Part shown: piece after piece, positions 26,652 to 36,431 of the stretch | Layout: each line of letters opens with the position of its first letter | Numbering within the stretch: the stretch's first letter is position 1 | Source of the DNA: Gracilimonas sp. | GTDB taxonomy: Bacteria; Bacteroidota; Rhodothermia; Balneolales; Balneolaceae | NCBI RefSeq assembly: GCF_040218225.1 | Contig: NZ_JAVJQO010000008.1 | Span: 186,001 to 250,000, forward strand | Direction: 5' to 3' | DNA: 64,000 nt | Made by a program: the position numbers and the translations under genes | Notes under the pieces: generated by a model | The model's database searches: none | What the model was told of the DNA's origin: nothing | Seen by the model: the letters and a program-made list of their open reading frames with translations, nothing else

Positions 26652-26679
26652 AAAGCCTTACAGAATTCTGCAAGGCTTT
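26652..26679 (-). terminator. Intrinsic terminator of tRNA-Leu
   Basis: On the minus strand AAAGCCTT pairs with AAGGCTTT around CAGAATTCTG, itself a palindrome that extends the stem, and six T residues follow. It sits seven bases past the tRNA 3' end. Transcription from the minus-strand tRNA gene should stop here. Confidence 0.8.
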
Positions 26680-26685
26680 ATGAAG

Positions 26686-26767
26686 TACCAAAGGAGGGAC
26701 TCGAACCCTCACTCCCGAAGGAACGCGATTTTGAGTCGCGCGCGTCTACCAATTCCGCCACTTTGGC
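26686..26767 (-). tRNA. tRNA-Leu (anticodon CAA)
   Basis: Read on the minus strand it starts GCCAAAGTGGCGGAATTGGT and ends with the acceptor CTTTGGT plus discriminator A. The acceptor stem is GCCAAAG/CTTTGGT. The anticodon stem CGCGA/TCGCG encloses the loop CTCAAAA, giving anticodon CAA (reads UUG). The variable arm (TTCCTTCGGGAG) is long, as in class II leucine tRNAs, and the T arm has GGTTCGAGTCC. The 3' CCA is not encoded, so it is added by CCA-adding enzyme. It stands alone with a terminator downstream. Confidence 0.93.
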
Positions 26768-26827
26768 AATTTCGAAGGTTTTCAAGATAAGGGTAGTAAC
26801 GACTAAATAACAAAGCAGTTTTAATAA

Positions 26828-27838
26828 TTATTTGTAGCCATCTGGATTCTCTGATTGCCATTTCCAGGAATCTCTGCACATTTCTTCAATCCCGCGTTTT
26901 GCTGTCCATCCAAGCTCTTGTTCCGCTTTGGAAGGATCGGCATAACAAGCAGCAATGTCTCCTGGCCTGCGTGCGGTGATTTTATAGGGAACTTCTTTGC
27001 CTGAGGCTTTTTCGAAGGCATTTACCATTTCTAGAACACTGGTTCCTTTGCCTGTACCGAGGTTATAAATTACCAGTCCGGGACTTGAGTTTAGTTTTTC
27101 CAGAGCTTTTAAATGACCAATGGCCAAATCTACCACATGAATATAATCCCTGACTCCGGTTCCGTCTGAGGTAGGGTAGTCGTCTCCGAAAATAGAGAGT
27201 TCCTTTAATTTACCCACCGCAACCTGTGAGACAAAGGGCATCAAGTTATTGGGTATGTCATTGGGATCTTCTCCAATCAATCCACTTTTATGTGCACCAA
27301 CAGGGTTAAAATAACGGAGAAGAGCAATATTCCAGGAATTGTCAGCTTTGTATAGATCTTTCAGAATATATTCAATGAATAGTTTTGTTCGCCCGTAAGG
27401 GTTAGTGGCAGAGAGGGGAAAGTCCTCTGTAATAGGGACTTTATGGGGATCTCCATATACGGTAGCGGAAGATGAAAACACAATATTTCTCACCTCGTAC
27501 TTTTTCATTAACTCGCACAGATAAAGAGTACTGGTGATATTGTTATCGTAGTACTGCAAGGGTTTTTGTACTGACTCACCTACTGCTTTATAGCCAGCAA
27601 AATGTATCACTGAATCAATATTATGCTGAGAGAAAATATCCTCCAGAGCATTTTTATTCAACAGATCCTCTTTATAAAAAGTGAGATCTTTACCAGTGAT
27701 TTTTTTTACCCTTTTCAGAGATTCCTCACTGCTATTCGAGAGGTTATCGATTACTATTACTTGATGGCCTTCATTCAATAATTCCAAGACCGTGTGACTT
27801 CCAATGTAGCCGGCCCCGCCTGTTACTAATACATTCAT
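26828..27838 (-). CDS. galE: UDP-glucose 4-epimerase
   Basis: The extended short-chain dehydrogenase of 336 residues interconverts UDP-glucose and UDP-galactose, supplying surface polysaccharides. The NAD-binding GGAGYIGSH (7-15) and the catalytic triad S124 ([10 protein letters not shown]), Y148 and K152 (NPYGRTK) are intact, as is the sugar-binding region near RYFNPVGAH. It lies 60 bases beyond the tRNA-Leu gene and next to an Hpt gene; a functional tie to the Hpt protein is not evident. Confidence 0.97.
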   Translation of the reverse strand: MNVLVTGGAGYIGSHTVLELLNEGHQVIVIDNLSNSSEESLKRVKKITGKDLTFYKEDLLNKNALEDIFSQHNIDSVIHFAGYKAVGESVQKPLQYYDNNITSTLYLCELMKKYEVRNIVFSSSATVYGDPHKVPITEDFPLSATNPYGRTKLFIEYILKDLYKADNSWNIALLRYFNPVGAHKSGLIGEDPNDIPNNLMPFVSQVAVGKLKELSIFGDDYPTSDGTGVRDYIHVVDLAIGHLKALEKLNSSPGLVIYNLGTGKGTSVLEMVNAFEKASGKEVPYKITARRPGDIAACYADPSKAEQELGWTAKRGIEEMCRDSWKWQSENPDGYK

Positions 27839-27848
27839 TTGAAACAGC

Positions 27849-28196
27849 CTAAATTTTTTCTTCTAATTCTGTGATTACTTCTGAACAGATTTGCTGTACT
27901 TTGTTTGCTGAAGCTTCTAATTCTTCTTGCGGTTTCTCATCCCAGATAAGTGTTTTGGCATACTCGTATTCCTCGAGGATTTGCCCCAGTCCAAGCATTT
28001 GGGTTACAGGTTTAATTTTATGCCCTGCTTTCCTGAAATTAGTTTCATCACGATTAAGCAAAAACTTCTTATAGTGATCTGAAAACTCACTAAATGAAGA
28101 AATAGCTGCTTCCGCGAACTCTTTTATATACTTTTCCTCTCCATAGAGCATTTCTGAGAGGCCCGAAAAATCTACCAATTTATTATTTTTACTCAA
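27849..28196 (-). CDS. Stand-alone Hpt phosphotransfer protein
   Basis: The 115-residue all-helical protein resembles an isolated histidine phosphotransfer domain: [17 protein letters not shown] carries the candidate phospho-acceptor H59 followed by K-I-K-P and a hydrophobic helix, as in A-H-x-L-K-G motifs. It would pass phosphate between a hybrid kinase and a response regulator in a multistep relay. No kinase is adjacent. Stand-alone receivers at 2357-2785 or 59139-60074 are possible partners, but this is speculation. Gene spacing to galE is ten bases. Confidence 0.75.
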   Translation of the reverse strand: MSKNNKLVDFSGLSEMLYGEEKYIKEFAEAAISSFSEFSDHYKKFLLNRDETNFRKAGHKIKPVTQMLGLGQILEEYEYAKTLIWDEKPQEELEASANKVQQICSEVITELEEKI

Positions 28197-28204
28197 GATA
28201 TAAA

Positions 28205-28576
28205 CTATTCGTTAACGGGTTCTTTAATATGGTGAGGCGTAGGTTTTCCAAATTCATCCAGGTGAACGAATACAATTTTATCGATACTGATGATGGTGTC
28301 TTTACTAAATTTATTTCTTACAACGCACTTTACGGTAATGGAAGTACGTCCGAATTTAACAGTTTCCATGCCAATCTCAATAACCTCACCCAGTTTGGCT
28401 GAATTCACGAAATTAATTTCAGACATATACTTGGTAACAATATTGCTTTTACCCAGCTGGCACAGAACATAAATGGCGGCTTCTTCATCAACCCAACTCA
28501 AAACGGAACCCCCAAAAAGCGTACCATGGGCATTCAGGTCTTGGGGCTTAATTAACTTTCGGCTAAAAAATCTCAT
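28205..28576 (-). CDS. Acyl-CoA thioesterase, YciA/BFIT-type hotdog
   Basis: The 123-residue protein has the hotdog signature LNAHGTLFGGSVLSWVDEEA, with N-x-x-G-x-x-F/H-G-G and an aspartate on the following helix, the active-site arrangement of YciA-like acyl-CoA thioesterases that hydrolyse short to medium acyl-CoAs. It is cytosolic. It precedes the Hpt and galE genes on the minus strand with 8 and 10-base gaps, so the three may be one operon. It diverges from parA at 28760. Confidence 0.9.
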   Translation of the reverse strand: MRFFSRKLIKPQDLNAHGTLFGGSVLSWVDEEAAIYVLCQLGKSNIVTKYMSEINFVNSAKLGEVIEIGMETVKFGRTSITVKCVVRNKFSKDTIISIDKIVFVHLDEFGKPTPHHIKEPVNE

Positions 28577-28759
28577 TATATCTTCGTTCTTTATTACTAC
28601 ATTTAAAGATACAGGATATTGAATAAATGAAATAGTCTCTTTTGTACTTTCAAGAATTAAAAAGTTCTATTGGACAATCCGCAGAACTAATATTATTGTA
28701 ACAAAAGGGCACAAGATTACTCTCTAAGTAAAAAGAATTGATTACGGCTTAGAAACACC

Positions 28760-29518
28760 ATGAAAACAATCGCATTAACAAATCAGAAGGGCGGAGTTGG
28801 TAAAACAACCACAACAATTAATCTTGGGGCAGGGCTTGCAAAATTAGGCAAAAAGGTACTCCTCATAGACCTTGACCCTCAGGCTAATTTAACCTATTCC
28901 TTAAGAACACATTCACACCGGCTTGAAAAAACGATTTATCACGCTCTGCGTGGAGGCGTTAATGTGGATGATATCATTATTGAACATAACGGGTTTGACT
29001 TCATTCCCTCTTCATTAGAGTTATCTGGTGCAGAACTGGAATTAGCGAGTGAGCCAGCCAGGGAGAGTTTACTCAAGGATGTTATGAAGCAGCTTGAAGA
29101 AGATTATGACTACGATTATGTGTTGATCGACTGCCCTCCAAATCTCGGGTTATTAACTTTAAACGCATTTACGGCAGTTAAAGATATTTTCATCGTGCTT
29201 CAGTCAGAATATCTGGCATTGCATGGTCTTTCCAAATTGCTTGACTTAGTGAAAGTTGTACAGCAAAGATTGAATAACAAGCTTGAGGTTGGTGGTATTA
29301 TTTGTACACTGTACGATAGCCGAAAAAATCTTAATAAAGAAGTAGTGGGGCATATTAAGGACTATTTTGGTCCGAAGGTGTTTAAGACCATTATTAGAGA
29401 TAATGTTGCTCTTGCTGAAGCTCCAAGTCACCATAAAACGATATTTGAATACGATGGTAATAGTGCAGGGGCACAAGACTACTTTGCATTAGCCAAAGAA
29501 ATAAAAAACGGCCACTAA
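28760..29518 (+). CDS. ParA-family ATPase
   Basis: The 252-residue ATPase has the deviant Walker A KGGVGKTT (residues 10-17), the signature LLIDLDPQANLT (~Walker A' region), VLIDCPPNLG (Walker B) and the C-terminal DNA-binding helices of ParA/Soj proteins. Such ATPases pattern on the nucleoid and segregate DNA or large complexes with a cognate partner protein. A ParB gene is absent; the downstream ribbon-helix-helix gene is the probable partner. Only three bases separate the two genes, and recC, recB and recD follow on the same strand. Confidence 0.93.
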   Translation: MKTIALTNQKGGVGKTTTTINLGAGLAKLGKKVLLIDLDPQANLTYSLRTHSHRLEKTIYHALRGGVNVDDIIIEHNGFDFIPSSLELSGAELELASEPARESLLKDVMKQLEEDYDYDYVLIDCPPNLGLLTLNAFTAVKDIFIVLQSEYLALHGLSKLLDLVKVVQQRLNNKLEVGGIICTLYDSRKNLNKEVVGHIKDYFGPKVFKTIIRDNVALAEAPSHHKTIFEYDGNSAGAQDYFALAKEIKNGH

Positions 29519-29521
29519 ACA

Positions 29522-29809
29522 ATGAGTAAGAAAAAGAGCCTTGGGCACAATCCGCTTGCTTACAGCACGCGGAGGCATGCTTCTTTTGACTTTATTACTC
29601 CTTCTGAACCTCAGGAACAGGATAAGGAAGAAGTTTCTCAAAGAGAGGATTCCTCAGCCTCCAGGGTGAATAAAATTACTGCCAGCTATTACTTGGAAGA
29701 GCCTGTAGTAGAAAGTGTAAAGATGATAGCAGATGAAAAAGAGACCTCTTACTCAGCAGTGGTAAATGCTATTCTTAAAAGTTCAATTAGAGATCTTATC
29801 AATAGATAA
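29522..29809 (+). CDS. Small ribbon-helix-helix protein, probable ParA partner
   Basis: The 95-residue protein has a disordered, acidic/basic N-terminal half (residues 1-48, rich in Ser, Glu, Lys and Gln) and a C-terminal ribbon-helix-helix-like fold from RVNKITASYYLEEPVVESV to the end. The latter follows the RHH pattern of strand, helix, turn (EKETSYSA) and helix. This architecture (flexible N-tail plus RHH) resembles ParG-type centromere-binding partners that stimulate ParA by an arginine-containing tail. It follows parA by three bases. Its binding site is not identified in the region. Confidence 0.7.
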   Translation: MSKKKSLGHNPLAYSTRRHASFDFITPSEPQEQDKEEVSQREDSSASRVNKITASYYLEEPVVESVKMIADEKETSYSAVVNAILKSSIRDLINR

Positions 29810-29865
29810 TTTCAGCTTTAAATCCTCTTCGGTTTTCTTATTATGTGCCCCAGATATAAGGCACT

Positions 29866-32800
29866 ATGTTTAATACTTATCAGTCAAATTCATTACAAAA
29901 ACTGGCAAATCATTTTTCCAGGGTTTTAAAACCGGATAATGATGATCCTCTGGTAAAACCGTGGATTATTGTTCAGAACAATGAAATCAAAGAGTGGTTA
30001 TCTCTCCGGATTTCAGAAGAACATGGAATAGCGGGTAACTTTAGGTTTATTTTTCCATCTGAGTTTCAATGGACACTTTATCGGCTGTTTAAAGATGAGA
30101 TACCGCAGGTGCTTCCCAGCGACCTAAATTCCATGCACTGGTTACTCTTCGAAGTGTTTTCATCTAATCCGGAGCTCCTTAAACAAATCCCTTTCTATAG
30201 CCCTGAAAACGATAATCCAAAAAAGAGATTTCAGTTATGTGGTCAGCTAGCAGATAACTTCGATCAATACCAGGTTTACCGGCCAGAAATGATGGAAAGC
30301 TGGCTTCAAAGAAAATTTGTTACAAAAGATCCAAATGAACGCTGGCAGCTTTTAATTTGGAATCAACTGAATGAATATTGGGTAAAACATAAAATATCTA
30401 AAGAATTACCAAGCCGGTCTAAGTCTTATTCTGAACTTATAGGGTGGGTAAATGACCCAAGTCACCCCATTTGGTCTGAGATACCTCAGAATCTGTATGT
30501 ATTTGGTTTATCTCACCTCTCAGATCCTTTCTTAAAACTTGTAAGCCTTATTGGAGAGAGGAATAATGTGCATTTATTCACGCTTGAAAAGCCTGATTTT
30601 GGAGTAAATGAACGATTATCAAAGCTCATTGAGGACTGGAGTAAACCTAGAAAAGATCAGGATTTGCTCTTGAGAGAAACTTTAGAACAAAAGGAAATTC
30701 CTTTCGAATTACAGAAACTCGAACCAAATTCTGAACAGGCATTTCCTGATTTCAAGGTTCACTCTTGCCATAACCCTCGCCGCGAGGTGCAGGTGCTTAA
30801 GGATGAAATACTCAGATATCTGGATCATAACCCGGAAAGCAAGGCCAGTGATATTTTGGTTATGGTTCCGGATGCAGAAGCTTATTCAGGTATCTTAGAG
30901 ACCACGTTTAGCGAAGAGGAAGGTGAGCCTTCATTACCGGTATCACGGACCTCAGTACAAAATTATCACTCTGCTGAGCATACATTGACCGAGCTGCTCG
31001 AATTGCTGTCATCCGCTTTTAAGACAAGTGCGGTACTGCAATTCCTGAATCATGAATCTATAAGGACAAAGTTTTCTTTTTCTGATTCCGATTTGGACTT
31101 ATTGGAAGATTGGGTGCTCGAAAATCGAATTTACAGGGGAATTGGGGATGATTTTAATACAAAATATAGTTGGCAGAAAGGTTTAAATCAGATTCTGTCA
31201 GGTTTTAGCCTGGATCCAGAATCTCTGGATCTTTACAAGGATTTAGTGCCTTATGGCCGGATTTCATCTTCTGAGGAGGCTTTATTAACTGCCCGGTTTT
31301 CACATTTCATACACACTCTAAAAACAGCTGCTGAAGAGATTTCAGAAGAAAAGAAACCTTTAGAGTGGATAGAATTTTCCGTTCAACTGATCAGTGATTT
31401 TCTGGGTAATGAAGACAGCAATGATACTCAGGTTCGAAAAATCCGAATATTATTTAAAAAACTTAGAGAACAGATATCATTCACAGTTTCTGATAGAAAG
31501 GTTTCTTTTGGATTAATAAAGGAGTGGCTTATCGGACAGTTGTCTGCTCAGGATTCATCATCCGGACGATTCGGACAAGGAATTACCGTCAGTTCATACA
31601 TTCCTTACCGGTCGGTTCCTTTCCGTTTCATAGCCATGTTGGGAATGAATGAGAGTGTTTTCCCAAGGAAAGCTATAAGACCCGAATTTGATCTTATTTA
31701 TGCTGAGCCCAAGCCCGGGGACCGGATTATGAAAGAAGATGATACGTTCTTGTTTCTGGAGACTATTCAGGCAGCAAAGGATCATCTTCATATCAGTTAC
31801 AGGGGGCAGGACCAACATTCTGATTCCATTCGCCTGCCATCTATTCTTGTGCAGCAACTTTTGGATGCGTTTTATGATTCACCCGAAAAGGGCATACTTA
31901 AACATAGCTTGCACCCATTTAATAAGCGATATTTCAAAAATGATGATATTCGGTCGTACTCTGGTGTAAACAGCCAGCTTTCTGAAAGAATGCTAAGTGG
32001 CAAAGGTACTAAACAATCTGGATTTATTGATTCTAAACTAACATCCATTAAAAGTGAAAAACTTGACCAGATACATATTTCAGACTTAATATATTTTTTC
32101 ACTCATCCATCTAAATACATATTACAGAATGGGTTTAGTATTTCAAACTATAGTAGTTTTAAAGAGATTGTTGACCGGGAATCGTTCAAGCTTGATAGTT
32201 TAGATCGGTATAAATTAGACGACTTGCTTTTTGAGGCCTTGCGAAAAGAAGAATCTGCTGATAAAGTCATGAAATATGCGACTGCTTCTGCAATGATACC
32301 TGAATCCTTGCAAGGAAGTAAAGCCTTTGTCAAGGAGAAAGAAAGTATTTCGGCTTTTGTTGAGTTACTGAAAACCTATACAAAAGCAGAGGAGCATAGT
32401 GAAGAGATTTCTATTGAAGTAGCTGGTATTCAATTATATGGTACTATTCATGGATTATATGATAACTTGCTTGTCACTTATCGGGTAGGGCGACGAAGGG
32501 CTGACCATGAGGTTGGGCATTGGCTTAAGCATCTTTTATTGTTAGAAAGCGGATATGATATCCAGAAAAGCCTTTATCTCTCAAAAGAGGGTTCAGAAAT
32601 AGATGTATTTGAAATCTCATCTTCAGATATACCTAAAGATACTATTACAAAATATATGAATTGGTTCCTGGATGATAATTCAGTAATGGAGAAAGTGGCC
32701 TTCTTTCCTCAATCTTCAAAAGCATATGCAGAGGCTATTTTTGAAGGAAAAGAAGTGGAAGAGGCTATAAAGAAAGCAAATTCAAAATGGGAAATAACCC

Positions 32801-32946
32801 CACATAAATCATTCGCTGAAGAAACTGACTATAATAACGCTCTTGTTTGGCGAGGCTGTAACCCTATTGAAAGCGCCGCTTTTAAAGAAAATGCCATGAG
32901 ATTTTGGGAGCCCTTTCTATGGACGCAAAAAAAGGATCAGGGATGA
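29866..32946 (+). CDS. recC: Exodeoxyribonuclease V subunit RecC
   Basis: The 1026-residue protein resembles RecC, the inactive-helicase scaffold that splits the DNA ends, recognises Chi-like sequences and guides the strands to RecB and RecD. Helicase-fold motifs are degenerate, with conserved C-terminal segment GITVSSYIPYRSVPFRF and LGMNESVFPR. It follows the ParA-RHH pair by 56 bases. The recB ATG overlaps the recC stop (ATGA). Size and order match the family (E. coli 1122 residues). A start with a weak SD (TAAGGCACT) precedes ATG. Confidence 0.9.
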   Translation: MFNTYQSNSLQKLANHFSRVLKPDNDDPLVKPWIIVQNNEIKEWLSLRISEEHGIAGNFRFIFPSEFQWTLYRLFKDEIPQVLPSDLNSMHWLLFEVFSSNPELLKQIPFYSPENDNPKKRFQLCGQLADNFDQYQVYRPEMMESWLQRKFVTKDPNERWQLLIWNQLNEYWVKHKISKELPSRSKSYSELIGWVNDPSHPIWSEIPQNLYVFGLSHLSDPFLKLVSLIGERNNVHLFTLEKPDFGVNERLSKLIEDWSKPRKDQDLLLRETLEQKEIPFELQKLEPNSEQAFPDFKVHSCHNPRREVQVLKDEILRYLDHNPESKASDILVMVPDAEAYSGILETTFSEEEGEPSLPVSRTSVQNYHSAEHTLTELLELLSSAFKTSAVLQFLNHESIRTKFSFSDSDLDLLEDWVLENRIYRGIGDDFNTKYSWQKGLNQILSGFSLDPESLDLYKDLVPYGRISSSEEALLTARFSHFIHTLKTAAEEISEEKKPLEWIEFSVQLISDFLGNEDSNDTQVRKIRILFKKLREQISFTVSDRKVSFGLIKEWLIGQLSAQDSSSGRFGQGITVSSYIPYRSVPFRFIAMLGMNESVFPRKAIRPEFDLIYAEPKPGDRIMKEDDTFLFLETIQAAKDHLHISYRGQDQHSDSIRLPSILVQQLLDAFYDSPEKGILKHSLHPFNKRYFKNDDIRSYSGVNSQLSERMLSGKGTKQSGFIDSKLTSIKSEKLDQIHISDLIYFFTHPSKYILQNGFSISNYSSFKEIVDRESFKLDSLDRYKLDDLLFEALRKEESADKVMKYATASAMIPESLQGSKAFVKEKESISAFVELLKTYTKAEEHSEEISIEVAGIQLYGTIHGLYDNLLVTYRVGRRRADHEVGHWLKHLLLLESGYDIQKSLYLSKEGSEIDVFEISSSDIPKDTITKYMNWFLDDNSVMEKVAFFPQSSKAYAEAIFEGKEVEEAIKKANSKWEITPHKSFAEETDYNNALVWRGCNPIESAAFKENAMRFWEPFLWTQKKDQG

Positions 32947-35900
32947 GTCAGCCTTTGAACGTGTTTGAAGTTCCTTTGAGTGGTATTAGCCTGGTAGAAG
33001 CCAGTGCCGGTACAGGTAAAACATATAACATTACCTCATTATATGTGCGGGCCATCTTGGAAAAAGGGCTTGATCCGTCTCAGATCTTGGTTATGACTTA
33101 TACGGAAGCTGCGACAGCAGAATTGAAGTTTAGGTTGCGGAACAGGCTTAAGGAATCCTTACAGGCAATAATTAACACGGATAAAGCGGATGATAACTTC
33201 CTCCAAACGCTTATAAATCAGAATTATGACAATGCAGCGGATAAGTTAAAAGCTGCAATAGATCATTTTGATGAAGCAGCGGTATTTACAATTCATGGTT
33301 TTTGTAGTCGCATGCTCTCCGAATACAGCCTTCAGTTTGGTGTTTCTCCCAATTTTGAACTGCTTACCGATCAATCAGAATTACTGCAGGATTGTGTAGA
33401 TGAGTACTGGCGTTCTTTTATAAGGTCTGCAGATTCGGATGAATACAATCACCTTTTGCTGGATTATCTTACAGATGAAGGTTTTGGTCCGGATGAGTTA
33501 AAGTCTGTTGTAAATGAAATACTTAGCCACCCTGGATCAAAGGTTATACCTGACAATTATGATCAAAAAAGGTTATATAAGCTTCTTGATCAATTTCAAT
33601 CTAAATTCGAGGACGTGCTTGGATATTGGGAGCAGGAAGGAGAAGAGCTTGAAGCAATTTATAGGGGTGATGACTTAAACAGGGGTGTTTATAGGAAGAG
33701 TTCAGAAGAAAGTGACTGGGCTATTTTTCAGGATTGGCTAAATAATGATAAAGCAAAGATCTGGTATTCTGATCGTCTTGAAAAGTTTGGTACAAAACTG
33801 AGTAAATCTGGGAAGAAGTCAGCACCCGAAATCCAGGAATTAAACATATTACAGGCTATTGATGAGTATATGTCTCTTGCCGATGAACTGAAGAGACTTA
33901 AAATTGTATTTGTACAGGAATCAATAGATCAAATAAGACAAAAGTTAAAATTCCAAAAAGAAAAAGATAATCTACTATCATACAATGATTTACTGGAATC
34001 AGTGGAAGAAGGTCTTAGGAATGATGCATCGGGTAAAATAGCAGAACGACTGAGTCAAAAGTATCCGCTTGCTTTGGTAGATGAGTTCCAGGATACGGAC
34101 CCTACTCAGTATGGAATCTTCCGTCAGATTTATCATGGGAGACAAAATACAGCTCTGTTTATGATTGGAGATCCCAAGCAGGCAATCTATGGCTTTCGGG
34201 GGGCTGATATATTTACTTATCTGACAGCGAAAGATGATTCCGATGAATCACAATCATACACGTTAAGCGAAAATTATCGTTCTAACAGCTTGATGATAAA
34301 GGGTGTTAATGAGTTATTTGAACAATCATCTTCTCCTTTTCTAATTGAAGGCCTCTCGTTTCAATCAGCTCAGTTTCCTTCCGAAAAAGAAGACAAATCT
34401 TATTTGAGGATAAAAAATGGTGAAGTCAGAACACCACTTCAGGCAATCGTTTTAGATAATGAGGAATATACTTCCAAGAATAAGCTTAGTGACGATATAT
34501 ATGCTTCAGTTTGTAATGAAGTTATCGAATTATTGTCGGGCGACTATACTATTGATGGTGGGAAGGTTCAGGAAAGGGATATAGCCATTCTTATCAGGAA
34601 GGGATATCAGGGAGAAGAAATACAGCAAAAATTACGTGAAAAGGGACTAAAGAGCGTGTTAAAGTCTCGTAGCAGTGTTTTTTCAACCCGTGAAGCGGAT
34701 GAACTATTCCTCGTACTCAAATCGATACAAAAGGTAAGTAATGAAGCGGGAGTCAGGGCTGCTTTAGCAACAGAACTCTTAGGCTTTACAGCAGTGGATA
34801 TTCAAGAACTGCTGGATGATGAACAATCCTGGTCAGTTATTATCCAAAAATTTGTAAACCTGAGAGAACTTTGGGAAAATCAGGGCATTGAACCTGCTAT
34901 TGAAAAGCTTTTCCGTATGTTTGATATACAAGAAAGACTTTCGGCTTATACCGATGCAGAAAGAAGAATTACAAACCTGGTTCACCTGTCGGAGTTATTG
35001 GGTAATGCTCAAAGAGATCAACACGTACAAGGAAAGTCTTTACTCAAATGGTATTACCAAAAACAACAGGATGACACCGCCGATTCTGATGCTGAACAAT
35101 TACGGCTGGAGAGTGATGAAGATTTAATTCAGATTTCAACAATACATGCTTCAAAAGGACTTCAATATCCAATCGTTATCTGTCCTTTTTTGTGGGATTC
35201 CGGAGCTGATATTAAAAAAAGTGACATTCTGAAGTTTCATCAGAACGGGATTAATTACATAGATATTAGCCAGGCAATTCCTCACCCTGATCGGGAAGAC
35301 TATGAACAGTTGACCAGAAAACAAGAAATGGCTGAAGAAGTCAGGCTTACCTATGTAGCTTTAACTCGTGCTGTAGCAGCCAGCTTCGTATTTGTGCCCA
35401 ATTATAATAAGATTGAGACATCACCTTTATCTTCCATATTGCAAGGCTTGGGAGGTAATTCAGCTGATTTTATCACTATGAAGTCTATTCTGGAAAAGTG
35501 CAATCAAATAGAAGTCAGGCCGTCAGTTGGAGCTCGTAGCAGTAAAAGAGATACTGAATCAGGAAATATGTCAAATCTTAAAGCTGCTGATTTTCAAAGA
35601 AAAGACATATTTCAGTTCCCAAGAATGTTGAGTTACTCATCACTTGCAGAGGGAGGAAAGCATCCAGGTACAGCCCATGATTATGACGAGATATACAATG
35701 CTGAGAATAAAGCGCCACTTACTATCGATAAGTATGGGTTTCCACGGGGAGCAAATGCAGGAACCTGTTTACATAATATTTTTGAAGATATCTCATTCGA
35801 GTCTCCTCAAAACCTGGAGCAGGCAGTAGATGAAAATCTGGATTATTATGGATTTGAAGAATTGTGGAATAAGCCTGTTCAAAAGTGGATCAGAGACACC

Positions 35901-36431
35901 CTTAATATGGATTTAGGAAAACCCCGCCTCAGTCTGTCATCTATTAAGGATTCTGATGTTCTTAAAGAGATGGAATTCTTTTTTCCTGTAGATAATCTTA
36001 AGCCTGAGGAATTATGGAAGCTAATCAGAGGTGAAGGAATAGAAACTTCTAATATTGAACAGGCCTCAGGATTTCTGAAGGGATTTATAGATCTGATTTT
36101 TCGCGTTGGGGATCAATATTTTATTCTGGATTATAAATCAAACTATCTCGGAGATACTCAGGCTGATTATTCACCAGATAAACTTGATCAGGCTATGAAG
36201 GATGCTGGCTACGATCTCCAGTATCATATTTATACAGTGGCTCTTCACCGGTTTCTGCAAAAAAGGATAAAGGGTTACGAGTACAATGAAAACTTCGGAG
36301 GAGTTCTATATCTCTTTTTACGAGGAGTTGAACAGAATAAACCAGGAAGCGGAGTTTTCTTTGATAAACCAGACTTTGGGTTGATAAACCAGCTGGATGA
36401 CTATTTTAATCAGGGAGGTGGTCGGCCATGA
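32943..36431 (+). CDS. recB: Exodeoxyribonuclease V subunit RecB
   Basis: The 1162-residue helicase-nuclease resects double-strand ends in homologous recombination and destroys foreign linear DNA. Walker A ASAGTGKTYN is near the start, DEFQDTDPTQYGIF is motif II, and the C-terminal nuclease domain has GFIDLIFRVGDQYFILDYKS, with the catalytic D-x-n-D-Y-K. The start at 32943 (ATGA overlap with recC) is preferred over the in-frame ATG at 32904, which would force a 43-base overlap and add a poorly conserved tail. The helicase motifs HASKGLQYP and TYVALTRAV are intact. The stop overlaps recD by four bases. Confidence 0.93.
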   Translation: MSQPLNVFEVPLSGISLVEASAGTGKTYNITSLYVRAILEKGLDPSQILVMTYTEAATAELKFRLRNRLKESLQAIINTDKADDNFLQTLINQNYDNAADKLKAAIDHFDEAAVFTIHGFCSRMLSEYSLQFGVSPNFELLTDQSELLQDCVDEYWRSFIRSADSDEYNHLLLDYLTDEGFGPDELKSVVNEILSHPGSKVIPDNYDQKRLYKLLDQFQSKFEDVLGYWEQEGEELEAIYRGDDLNRGVYRKSSEESDWAIFQDWLNNDKAKIWYSDRLEKFGTKLSKSGKKSAPEIQELNILQAIDEYMSLADELKRLKIVFVQESIDQIRQKLKFQKEKDNLLSYNDLLESVEEGLRNDASGKIAERLSQKYPLALVDEFQDTDPTQYGIFRQIYHGRQNTALFMIGDPKQAIYGFRGADIFTYLTAKDDSDESQSYTLSENYRSNSLMIKGVNELFEQSSSPFLIEGLSFQSAQFPSEKEDKSYLRIKNGEVRTPLQAIVLDNEEYTSKNKLSDDIYASVCNEVIELLSGDYTIDGGKVQERDIAILIRKGYQGEEIQQKLREKGLKSVLKSRSSVFSTREADELFLVLKSIQKVSNEAGVRAALATELLGFTAVDIQELLDDEQSWSVIIQKFVNLRELWENQGIEPAIEKLFRMFDIQERLSAYTDAERRITNLVHLSELLGNAQRDQHVQGKSLLKWYYQKQQDDTADSDAEQLRLESDEDLIQISTIHASKGLQYPIVICPFLWDSGADIKKSDILKFHQNGINYIDISQAIPHPDREDYEQLTRKQEMAEEVRLTYVALTRAVAASFVFVPNYNKIETSPLSSILQGLGGNSADFITMKSILEKCNQIEVRPSVGARSSKRDTESGNMSNLKAADFQRKDIFQFPRMLSYSSLAEGGKHPGTAHDYDEIYNAENKAPLTIDKYGFPRGANAGTCLHNIFEDISFESPQNLEQAVDENLDYYGFEELWNKPVQKWIRDTLNMDLGKPRLSLSSIKDSDVLKEMEFFFPVDNLKPEELWKLIRGEGIETSNIEQASGFLKGFIDLIFRVGDQYFILDYKSNYLGDTQADYSPDKLDQAMKDAGYDLQYHIYTVALHRFLQKRIKGYEYNENFGGVLYLFLRGVEQNKPGSGVFFDKPDFGLINQLDDYFNQGGGRP

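Noticed and set aside
26613-26810. 65-codon plus-strand frame over the tRNA-Leu gene
   Set aside because: The underlying DNA forms a complete tRNA cloverleaf and terminator; the frame is a by-product.
28638-28705. CTTTTGT/ACAAAAG inverted pair upstream of parA
   Set aside because: Seven bases of low-complexity sequence far apart are expected by chance in AT-rich DNA.
28577-28759. Search for iterons or a parS-like centromere before parA
   Set aside because: Only short A/T-rich words recur, and no repeated motif of useful length was found by eye.
32904-32942. Upstream ATG for recB
   Set aside because: It would give a 43-base overlap with recC, while the ATG at 32943 gives the typical ATGA coupling and begins just before the conserved helicase region.
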